The notes under the pieces: generated by a model
Told to the model about the DNA's origin: nothing
What the model saw: only the letters and a program-made list of their open reading frames with translations
The model's database searches: none
Source: Camarhynchus parvulus
Taxonomy: Eukaryota > Chordata > Aves > Passeriformes > Thraupidae
Direction of reading: 5' to 3'
Assembly: GCF_901933205.1 (NCBI RefSeq)
Contig: NC_044590.1
Coordinates: 4,603,501 to 4,667,500, forward strand
DNA length: 64,000 bases
Shown: in pieces, positions 49,601 to 61,600 of the stretch
Layout: the number at the start of each line of letters is the position of its first letter
Position numbering within the stretch: position 1 is the stretch's first letter
Made by a program: the position numbers and the translations under genes

Positions 49601-52600
49601 TGCCTTGGCTCGTGGGCAGCACACTCTGAGTGGACTCAGTTCATTTGCAGGATGTGGAAGAGGAAGGCTAAGAGAACTAAAGTTACTGGCAAGTCACTTT
49701 TTCTTTAAGCTCTTGAAACAGATTTATGTTGGCACTCAACTTAAGTATTTTACTTTGAAAGTTTAAGATTTAAAAGCTTTTGTTTCACTCTTAACACATG
49801 TAAGTGGGACTTCTGATTAAACTAATTGTATTTCTGTCTCTGGTTCCCATCCTCCTTTTAAATCTCCATTTTTATCCTCACTCCCAGTGGCTTTTTAGTA
49901 TGAAAACTGTCCTGTAAGTAACTCTAACCTACTTGGTTTCTCAGGTTCAAAGCTTCATTGGCAGCTGGTGTAAGGCTCTTTTTGCAACTTAGAAAAAACT
50001 ACAACAAATCACTTCTGTTTTTCTTCCAGATCTACTTCCTCTGCATAAAGGAGTGTCTGGATAGTTCTCAATAGAGCTATAATACCTAGAACTTCATTGA
50101 GAAGCATCTTCCTAAGCTTTCTCAATGGGCTTGCAGTGGATAAGTCATGTGATGCTAAGGTGGAAAGTGCAGCTGAAAGTCTGTGATTATCTGGCTGTGT
50201 ACCATAGTGGTTTTGGTTTGGTGTTTTTTTTAAAGTAATTAGGTAGAAGTGCAGTCTAATAAAAGCAGACTTACCCTTCTGATGTACTTCCTTTTCTGGA
50301 GCAGGGATTTAATTTTTGTTGTTTGTCTGCAAGACACTCATTTGAATTGGCATTTATTTACTTACCAATGACATATTGTTGTCCATAAATAATATATATA
50401 CTCTAAATTCTTGTTGTCCTTTACAGGAACAGGATAAAACAATTCTGAATCATAGGAAACAAACACTAATGTGGATAACACAATGACCATTGATAGGATT
50501 AGCAGGGTTTCAGGTGCAATATAAAGACTAGAATCACAGTAACCTTTTTCAGAACTGTTCCCCTATAAGCCAGGGGACTATTCCTGTTGTGAAGCTTTAC
50601 TTTTACATTTAGGTGTGTTAATCTCATTGAAGTGATGCTGTTCCTTGTTGTTGTGTGAGTTTGATCAGATTTTTGGGTGAGGGTATTGTACCAAAAAGCT
50701 TTTTTTTTTTTCTCCCAACTTATAGTTGAACTAATAAGTTATTTTGCTGCTTGTACTGTAACAGCTTCCAAAAAAGTTAATATATGGTTAAAAATACTAT
50801 TTTAAAATCAGAAATATTTTGTTGTGAGTTGACTGAAGGTTTTTTTAAGGCAGGTGTTTCAGGGTAGTCCTCATTTTAATGACCTGAATCTATGTGTGAC
50901 TGTCATGCTTCCCAGTTGAGTACTAAGAGTGCCGAGGTGTGGTTATTGTGGTGTAATTACATTCTTGTGACACAAAACGTAGGAGACAGGGCAAGACATG
51001 ACATCACCCATTACACCTGCTGTTTACCAAATAAGATTGTATCCCTGGGACTTCCTGGTGCAGTTCTGGATGTTTTTGCCATCATCTTGATCCCTGAAAA
51101 AAGTGCAGCTTTTTCTTTCTGGAATGTGTGTCTTGCATGAATTGCTGTAATACAGTAAAAGCAGCCATTGGAGAGGTTAAAATAAAGTTGAAGTACTGCT
51201 TTGTAAAAAAGTTAATGGCAGAAGACACAGCATTTTGTCTATTTAAAATTGAAGGAAAACTACATAACTGCAACAAATTACTGTAATTACAGTGCAGCTC
51301 TGGAAAAGAGAAAATGCGGCTAATCTGATTAGGAGCTACTCAAGAACTTTTAAGATTCTAATTTAGTGTTCTATTCAGCAGTGTGAAATATGATAATTCT
51401 TGATTCTAATGCAATAATTGGCTCATAATACTCCTGGAAATTAGGTCACTTAATAAGGGTTTTCACTCTGATACTCTTTGAAATAAACTAACCTGGTCTA
51501 AGTGTACTTCAGGTGTGTCACTTGCTCCTAAGAAACTGTTGCTTTTTGGTTTTTATACAGGCTTTGATTCTGACAATTCTTCAGGAGACTTTTCAGAAGC
51601 AAATCATAAAGGTCCAGAAATGCTTGATCTAGAGCCACACCAAAGCAATAAGACTGAAAAGCATAATGGAGAAACAGAGATACAAGAAAATGGGATTAAG
51701 AGACACAGGTAAACACAGAGAGCTGCAGAGGAGATGGGAGTGGAGCATGTGCTGGCTCACACCTTCTGGGGCATTGCTGTTCTCATGGGAGAGGGTAATT
51801 CTCTGGGGTTGGAAAGTCATTTAATGTGTCTGCTTCCTCTGCCAAGTCTGGGGTGATGCTTTGCTTCCTTTATAAGTTGCTTCAATAGAAAAGAAAATGG
51901 CTTGTTGTTTAGTGGGCTGATAATGACAGCTGGATTTTTTTTTCCCATTACAGAACATCATTACCTGCCCCAATGTTTTCTAGAAGTGATTTTAGTGTGT
52001 GGAGCATATTAAAAAAATGCATTGGACTGGTAAGTTAGCTTGAATGAAGCATCTGTGTTAGGTCTCCTGATGTCAGCTGATTAATTTTATTGCTTAAACA
52101 TCAAGACACAAAATAACATATGGTGCATTTTCCTTTTTTTTTACTAGAAAACAACAACTCCCAAAATCTCACCATTTATTTATTAACAGTACTATTTCCA
52201 TATCTTCTTTTGGTGTTAGAGTATGTGGATTGGCATTTCTGAAGCTGTCCTTTAAGAATTAGACTAAAGCCATTTAAAGATAATCAAATACATATGATTG
52301 ACACTATGCTATCTTACCTGCTCTTTTTTTTATTCTTTACTCAGCAAAAGGTGTTTTAGGACTTTATTTTATTAATTCATGTCATCTAGGAGATACAGTT
52401 CTCTCAAAACTCCTTTTGGTGGGATGAGTGACATATCTACTCAAACTTTTCCTTGGACCAAATCAGTTGAAGTTAGTTAAGGTTAACATTTTTCTTCCCT
52501 TCCCTGTGCCAAGGGGAGGAAAATGTTGCATTAACTTCATCTGGTGGCATTCTGCTTTCTGCTACATTTTAAGCACTTACATAGATGTTTTAATGCCCAT

Positions 52601-55600
52601 GAGTGCAACTTTAATTAAACAGCCAAATTTCCTTGGGTGTAGTAAAAGACCTGGGGAGTTGGAAATCTCTGTATGAACTTCATGTCTGTCTTTATCCACA
52701 CGGGGAACCAGAAACGGTCTGACACAAATAACAGGCTGCTTAAATAAACCACTAAAATCTGTTAGAGCAATTCAAGTGGTATTCTTTATGTAAATGTTCC
52801 TTTCAAAAAATAATTTGTGGTTGCTGCAGTGAAATAGATAGATTTTATGCAAATAAGCATGTGAGGTTTTCCAAGGAGCTTGTGGCACTTCAGTATCAGC
52901 ACAGAGCTGCTTGGCACATTATTGCTGCTACCTAGGGAAATTTTAACCTCTTCTGCTTTACACAGAGCACAGCAGAGAAAATGACATTCTCTGTGAATTT
53001 ATTGGGTTAGCTGGATCAATGTTTTCAGTTATTTCAGATTGCAAGTAGGGTTCTGCAGTGCTTCCAGGCCTTTTCAGCTGTAGCAGGTCTGCATCAGGCT
53101 TGCCAAATATCCTCTGAGAAATACTATAAATAAGCTCACCCACAACATTTTTCCAAAATTCTTGTTGTTGCCAGTTGTTTACTTAGTGTTGTGTCTAAGA
53201 AATCAACCTGCCCTTTGGTTATGTAGGAGCTGTCCAAGATTACAATGCCCATTGTCTTCAACGAGCCCTTGAGTTTCCTTCAAAGGATAACAGAATATAT
53301 GGAGCACATATACCTCATCAATAAGGCTTGTAGTCACACAGATCCCCTGGAAAGAATGCAGGTAAGAATCCCCACCACCTTCTGGGTAATTCACAAGTTT
53401 TTTTCTCCCAGTCTTTGCGTTTAAGACAGTTTCTCACTTGACTGTATCTCTTTCTCAGGGACTATGGTAAGAATACCCAGTTTGTGTGTCTAGATGAGTT
53501 TCTTCTTTCATAGTGGTTGTGTCAAATATTTGTGACACTTTGACCCTTCATGCATGCACAGAGTTTAAAAGGAAAGTGCCACAACTGACCATGCCTAAGG
53601 ATCTCAGCTCATTTCTTTAACTGACTTTTTTTGTGTTTTTATGTGTTGTGAGGATGAAATCTTGGCTTTATGTGATTCTAAGTTGGTTTGTTGAGTGACC
53701 TCATGATTTTGAGGTTCCCGGATGAAAAATTCTTGTGACAGAGACAAATTTACCACAATTTTCTTCTACAAAACCAGTTGTTATTGGGATTGTTATTGGA
53801 TTTTCTTCTCCAAAACTGGTTGTTATTGCCTTGGTCTACACCAGGTCAGTGAATATGGTGACACCTGTGTGCATCAGGTTATGCTGGTGTTGCTCACAGC
53901 TCTGGTTTTACTGGAGTGCAGTGGAGGGTTTATCTTGGCTCCTGTGTTTGTGTGCTCCAAACCTCCATTCCCCAGCCTGCAGGAGCTCCTCAGTGTCACC
54001 TGAACCTGCTGGCCTGGCTCAGGAGGTCTCATTTGTGCTAGAAATGGTTCTTACCTGGCACTAGGAGAGTGAGGCTCTGTTCCCAGTGAGCTGAGGGTGG
54101 GGGCAGTCAAAATTGGGGGAAAGTAGATTTAAAAAACCAGGCTGGTCTTGTAGGAGTAGGTGAGGCTGAGTATAATCTGGCAGAATTTACCACAGACATT
54201 AATTCCTGTTGGAAATTAGATTCTTAACAAGTGCTTATATTTCCCCATTTCTCTGTCATTTATTCTATGGCTTACAAATGTTTTTGCCTTAAGAAATAAA
54301 TATAAAGCAATTCCTTTTTGGAATAATAAATACTGTAGTGTGCAACAAATAAAGTACCATAAACTTAGAGTTTTAATGCACTATTCTCATAACAATGTGT
54401 TCTTAATTTGCTTACAGGCTGTAGCTGCTTTTGCAGTTTCTGCTGTAGCTTCTCAGTGGGAGAGAACTGGCAAACCATTTAACCCACTGTTAGGAGAAAC
54501 CTATGAATTAACCAGGTAGTAATTACATTGATTTGGGAGCTGGGGCTCTTTGTGTTCTTGAGTTAGCAGACTGTCACATTGGTCTGGTTGTAGTAAAATA
54601 CCACTAAAGTAGATTTCTGAGTATAGCTAAAATTCTTTTCCTCAAACTATCTCAGAATTTCTGAGAAGTTGTTATAAAAGCTAATAATTTTATTTCTAAG
54701 TTCAGGCAGAGTATTCTTTGAATTACTTAGAGAAAATTGGTTCATGTTCTTCCATCAAAGATGCTTCCTGAGCAGACACTATTTATTAATTTAAATATTG
54801 TTTTGTTGATCATGTCGATAGAGAAATTAGTCTGAAGGACTTTGAGCTTCCTCACATAAATGAGTGATATGTCTGCAGTAGGGTAAAGAATTTTCAGTCA
54901 GACCTTTTCATTTTGCCCAAAGTGTTTCTGTGTTTTCATGAGTTATTTCAGTGAAACTTCTTCAGAGGCTTTTCTGGGTAGAAATCTGGTTTGGGGTATC
55001 AAAAGAAAGTGTTCAGAGCAGAAATCCTTTCATTTCATTAATTGTAAATGTGTCACAAAACTAGAAAAGGAAAGGTCTCACCTTCAGTTTAATCTTAAAA
55101 TACTTCACTTTTTTTAAGTATCAACTCTTTTCTCTTGCAATATTAAAAATGTGCTTACTGTTTAATGCTCTTTTTTTGTTGTTGCCAGGGAGGACTTAGG
55201 ATTTAGGTTTATATCTGAACAAGTCAGCCACCACCCACCTATTAGTGCATTTTATTCTGAAGGCCTCAATAAGGACTTCATATTTCATGGATCAATCTAT
55301 CCCAAACTAAAATTCTGGGGAAAGAGTATAGAAGCAGAGCCTCGGGGAACAATTACTTTGGAGCTTCTGAAGTGAGTATGAGAAGTAAATAACTTTTTTT
55401 TTTACTTTTTGTAATAACCCTGTTGGCTTTTCAGAGGTGATTGCCTAAAAAACCCTTGCTGAAGAGGTTGTAAGAATTGATTTACAAATTAATTTTCACT
55501 GCTTAATTTCAGAGTTGGGTTTTTTTGTACTGTACTTCCATAGCTGTAGCAATTTGACCCAGTTTTTCCATCATGAAAATTAGCATTTCTTACATATTGG

Positions 55601-58600
55601 TTGCTACTGAAAGCTAGTTCTGTGAAGGCATGTAAAATTTAAATACAGAGATAAGATTCTCTTACTGGGCTGCTCATCTCAATTTTCAGTATTGCTGTTG
55701 GTTTGGGGGGTTTGTATGAAAAGAGCTGCATCTCACAATAACTGTTCTGTGTGGTGAGGGAACAGGAGAAACTTGTCAGGATTGCCACTTCCAGAGAAGG
55801 ATCAGCTTCCTGCTAAAATCAAGAATGCCTCTCCAGCCTGCTGCCAGGCTTGTCTCTCAGGAATTACGTGATGTCCCACGAGTTGTTTTGTGTCCTGGTG
55901 GCACAAAGACTCTGGAGCTTTCCCAAATGGGACATGAGGATGCACTAGAACAGTTGCAAATAAAGTATTCTGCATTTGGTGCTTTTAGAAAAGCCTTTCT
56001 GAGGCCTAACTCTGAGGTGGTTTTGAAATGTTGACTTAAGAAAGTTCGAGACATTTGGTTTCAATAAAAAACCAACTTGCCTTGTATAGCAGGCACTGAC
56101 TTTTCCTGTACTTTCTTTTGGAAGTAGTTTAATTTTTCAGCTGTTGGCATCTAATATTCCAAAGTTCATAAAAGTATGAACTGGTCTTGGAGAAAAATTA
56201 TGATGGAAGTAAAGGACCTTTCTTCTGAATGTAGAAGGAACTGTGAATATTAGTGCAGAATGCAGATGTTTCCAAAATGATGTTTGTTCCTCAAGAGCCT
56301 TTCTTTAGAGGACTATTAAAATTCTTGTTGACCCTAATCAAGGCTGAGATTTAAACTGGAATATAAACAGTTAAAGCATTTGTTTGAAATAATTGCTTCA
56401 AGTTAGCAGCAGGAGTTGAAATAAAATTTTGAGCCTCTCAGTGTTGTGATTCAGACCATTCTGTTGCTTTGAGGAGTCTGAGAACTACTCAAAGCCTAAG
56501 TGAACAAGGAGCTGTTTGGGAAGCAAAGCTGTGAGTCAGTATTAAATTGTGCCTTTATATTAACCATGACTATTTTTCAGAGCACTAGAAGACACTTTTC
56601 TCTCACTTCTCCAGCACAAAAAGTGCTTCAATTCATCAGCCCTGACCATAAGTGCTTTGTGTTGTGTTTTGGTTTATGCTGTAAAGCTTGTGTTGTCAGA
56701 ATAGTTCAGGAATAAAACTATGTTTAAAGGCTGGGGGATTAATTGGAGGGTTTCTGGTATTCTTTCCCCCAGCTGAAGAGTAGTCATTGTTCTAAAGACT
56801 CCTTGAAGAAAAGGAGCTGTGGGAAATAGTGAGACTTCAATGATCTGTTATTTCTCTGTGCTGGAAACGTGACATTGGAGTGTTCTCTCCATACTCACTG
56901 GAAATAGAAGTACAGGGCACTTTTTACAGAGGACACTGCTTTTTCTCTATTTTCTGTTAAAACAGAGTTTACAAACTTTTCTAAGATAGATTGATTGCCT
57001 ACCAGGTAACTTCACTATTTCCCTTACCAGCATGGAAAGATGAGTGTAAATAGATGGCTTTGACTCTGCTAGTGATAATAGAAATCCTATTGTTTAACTT
57101 TTTGATCAATTGTAGAATAATGTCTTTTAAGGATTTAGAATCTGTAAACTCACCTTTAAAGCTTTTCACAGAACAACAAACCAAAAGTAAAGCCAAGTGG
57201 AAAATCAATTCTAGAATTTTTCCTTCTCAGTAAATCTTTGGGGAAAGGATGGAATTGAGTTGTGAACTGAATTTTAAAATGTCACGTTTGTGGAGCTTGC
57301 AGTAGTTCTGTTGTGTCCCAGTGGTGTTAAACAACCAAATAAAAAGAAGCCAAAACCACTCACACCTCCAAAATTACCTTCAGTGGCACTGGAACAGACC
57401 TCAAGTACAGATGAGAAACCTTGTGGCATGTTTGTGTAAACCACTTTGCAATTTACTGCTGCTGCAGCAATTGAATAGAAGACACTGTTAGGCATTAGTT
57501 TGTTAGTCTGGTTCTCCTGCAAATACTGTGTTTTATCACTTAAAACTTCAAACATGCAAATGAAAAAGATGAATTCCTGCACTGCTTTTTATGTTGGGCT
57601 GAAATTTGTAATCCAAAGCACAGCAACTGTAAAACTCATGTGAGAAGGGAGAAGAATAAGGACAATATCACTTCATTAACTTGCACTAATGCTTGGATAC
57701 AACACATGGGTGGCTTGTAAAGAAAAGTCTGTTTCTCTTCTGTTTTGAAGCTGAGTGCTGGCTGTTCAGAGGAGTGCTAAATATTTTGCCTTGCCATGAA
57801 CAGAATTGAAAGCAGGCTTCCATCTCAAGCTCAAGAAAATGATTTCTTTCTCTTATTTCCTTGACAGGCACAATGAAGCTTACACATGGACAAATCCAAC
57901 CTGTTGTGTACATAATGTAATTATTGGTAAACTCTGGTTAGAACAGTATGGAGTGGTAGAAATTATAAATCACAGGTAATGCTGATCATGAATCCAAGGG
58001 CTGTAGGGATTGTTGTGGTCATTTGTGTTACAGAGCAGATTTTGATTTTTGTCAAGACACACAGGAAACTTTGTTTTGTAGCTCCAAAGTCTTGTGGGGG
58101 TTTTTTGTCTTTTTGTGGGGTTGTTTTTTGGTTTTTTTTTTCCTCTCCTGACACATGCAAGCTCTTCCTAGACCTGGGATTACTGTGATAATATTATTAA
58201 TGAAAATGCACAAAGCCAGATGGCCTATGGAGAGCAAAGGTTTTACATTTGTGTGTTACCCATCCAAATTCAGCACCATTGCCAGAGAACAGAAATTCAA
58301 TTTAACTCTAGAACCATTCAACAGAATAATTGTCAGAAGCAGGTTGGACCTCCATTGTGTTGATTGTGATTTGTCACTTTTTTTAGTTTAGATAATGGAC
58401 AATGTCTTAAACTAAGGGCACAGCACAGAAAAATGACTGCAGAGTTGGGAAATGTGAACTTGGAGAGTATCAACTGCTCTGCCAGCTGCCTGTATCAAAG
58501 CTTTTTACTTACATAAAAGAAATTACCTTCTAAATGATGAGGGAAAGAATTTTGTGAGCAGCATTAATCCTGCACACATTGCTCTGTCAGTAAATGAGAT

Positions 58601-61600
58601 CTTCAATCCAACAAGCAGCTGTTTGATACTTCTCATAGTATCAAATCTGTAATCCTGTCTCCTGTACTTGCACAAAATTTGTTAGTTCTATGGAATTTTA
58701 GAATTTGTGTGCCATTTTTCATGTTCTGGTCAGATAATAAACCATAGTTAAATCAAAATATTTATATATATATAACCACCAGCTAACTTGTAACTATATT
58801 AAAAAAGCTAAACAAGGTAAAATAAATTTTCTGATGTATTTAGGTGCTTGCTTCTCTAAGCATGTACTTATTTCCTCCACAGTACTGGAGATAAATGTGT
58901 TCTTAATTTTAAACCATGTGGACTGTTTGGGAAAGAGCTTCACAGAGTAGAGGGATACATCCAGGACAAGCAGTAAGTGAGAAAAGCCTCTTGGTCTCTC
59001 TGTTTTAACACTGGGGCAATGTAGTTTGTAACCCATTTTTGTTCTCTGTGTCAGTATTAAACCCCTTGATTCCAGGATGATAATTTTTAAGCATTATTAG
59101 AAAAGCTCTCCAGTCCAGGTTTTGGAAATGAAGGGAAAATGCAGAGTAGCTGCAACTGATTTACTACTGTACAGTCATAATTCCAGTCTTCAGTTTAAAA
59201 TAATGAGAATGTGGTTGCTAAAAGTTTTTAATTAACCCAGACCTGTTTTGTGACTCTGAGTCTCTGTATTATAATTGGCTTTGATGTACCCACATTCATT
59301 TAACAGTGGCAAAAGCATGTGACTGTCATGAGGATCTGTCCTGGAAGGCTGCAAGGAGCTGAAACCTTTTCTTTGCCTATCAGACATCTGTGTTTTCTAA
59401 GAATCACCCATTCTGTGATTCTGTGAAATCTGCAAATAGAAACATAAGATGCAGCGAAGTAGGAAGCCGAGTATTTAATGTAGATCAGAATCTGCAAGGC
59501 TTGGCTTAGCAGGCTCACTCAGAAGGAAGAGCTCAGTGTCCTTTGCTTTGCTTTGTCTGTGCAGCAGGAAGAAGCTGTGTGTGATCTATGGCAAGTGGAC
59601 AGAATGTTTGTGGTGCACTGACCCCACCACGTATGAGACCTACAAAAAGAATGAGAAGAGAGGCAGTGAGCCGAAGAAGAAGTCGGTAAGGTGAAAGATT
59701 CTTTAGGGAGAAAAGATTCTGAAATGTCCCAAATTAAATCAAAACATCTTATTTAGGTGAATGAAGGATAAAAGCTGTCATTTGGTAGGGGTTGGACAGG
59801 GCAGTGAGAAGGCACTTTGAGCTTTGCAGGCTGTGGTGTGAGCTGCTGGCATGGAAAGGAGCTTGTAGGAATGGTGTCTGCTGGAGATTGGTCAGAGAAA
59901 TCATCAAATATCAACCCCCAAATTGATGTTGTCCAGTCCTTGAATGAGGAAAGTGGCTCTACTGCCAAGTCCAGCAGTAAAAATTGTAGGATTTGGGCAG
60001 TAAAAAACAATAACAATTTTGTTTAAGTCGGATATGCTTTTTGGTGATGCAGATTTTCAGAACTTAGGATGTAGAAAGTCTTTACAAAAAAGAGGTCTGG
60101 AAACATACAGGGTTTTTTTTACTTCATATGTAAGCAGTGTCAGGGAAGTTGCTGCCAAGACCTCAGTGTCACATGGAAAATGGGAAATGTTGTATGGTGC
60201 AGCAGAGGACTTTGGGTTTCCTTATATCAACAGTTACTCACTGAAAATGAAAAGTTAAACAGAAGCTAATCACTCTTGATGTCAAGAGTCTCAAACTTTA
60301 AAAGTATTCACATCAGAAGAATCTAGAGCAACAACAGGCCTTGCTTTTGGCTCTGGATTCCATCATGGTACAGGCTTATATTTGGACTCTTTTTAGAAAA
60401 ATAATAAGGTTCTGTTCATCTTAAGAAAATCAACTCTTTCTTTCCTTCCTTCCTTCCTGTTGAGATTATTTTTAGATGGGGAACTGTCTAACAGTAAACC
60501 AGATGTTGACATGGAAAGTAGCCTAGAACTGTCTTTTTAAATAATGAATACTCAAACCAAATGATTGAAATTAGACTCTTAACCATATGGAGCTGTTTTC
60601 TAGTGTATAAAACAGGCTCTGTTTAACCTAGTAGGGTATTTTTGATTGAAACAAATGAGCCATGTCAAAGAGGGCAAAAAAAAAATAGAAAGGGGGTGGG
60701 AGTGAGGAAAACTCTTACTGTCACTCCAGGATGTTGTTGCCTCAAACTTCCCTTCTGGTTGTTGTGGTTTTAAATGGGTTCTCATGGTGAAATCCTCTGA
60801 AATTCCACAGTGCTGCTGTCTGTATCCTGCAGCAGTCAGATTGTCCCAGATTCTGAGAGCAGCCCCCTGAACCATTGGAGTTTTACGTGTGCAGCACAGC
60901 AGTGCCACTGGTAACAAAGGAACTTTGAAGGAAAGTCACTGTATTCATAAACTTAAGGACACAGTCTTCACAGTGAGAAAACTGGCAGTGATAATTGTGA
61001 TTGGATCAGACTGAAATGAGCGCCTGTCTTTTTTTAACCACACATCTGAATGTTTTGCAAATGGTGAAGCAATGTCCAAAACCAGGTGTGCCCTATTTGT
61101 GACTTAAGAACTAACTCGGGAACTGGTTTAAATTTCAGTCTTGACTCTTTTGCACCTGTAGAAATAATGGTCATGTGAGGTGAAATTAAGCTATGGCGTA
61201 GGATAGAAAGGAAGCTGGAGAAAACACTTCTGAAAGACATTAATTTACTATTATTACTATTACTGATTTTTTAAACAGATATTCAAGTTTTATTTAAGTG
61301 AGACTATTCAGGGATATCAGGAGCAAGACATGATAAAAATGAGAGGGGCTGTATACAGAGTGAGGAGAAGCAAGCAGGAGGGGGTGAGGCAGAAGTAAAG
61401 GAGTGTTCAGTATCAGAAATGTGAACAGATCCTTCAACAGTCACTGCAGAACCTGAGATGAAACCATCCAATGTTCCTTTGTTCCTCTGCCAAATGCTAT
61501 CTCCGTTTCAGAGTGAAGAAGATATTAAATCTGAAAATGATGAGGCTGATGATATGCCAGAGGTTCAAGACACAGTGCAGTTCATACCAGGCAGTAAATT

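Noticed and set aside
59405..59427. Possible CR1 tail (attctgtgattctgtgaa)
   Set aside because: Only about 20 bp and not preceded by recognisable CR1 sequence.
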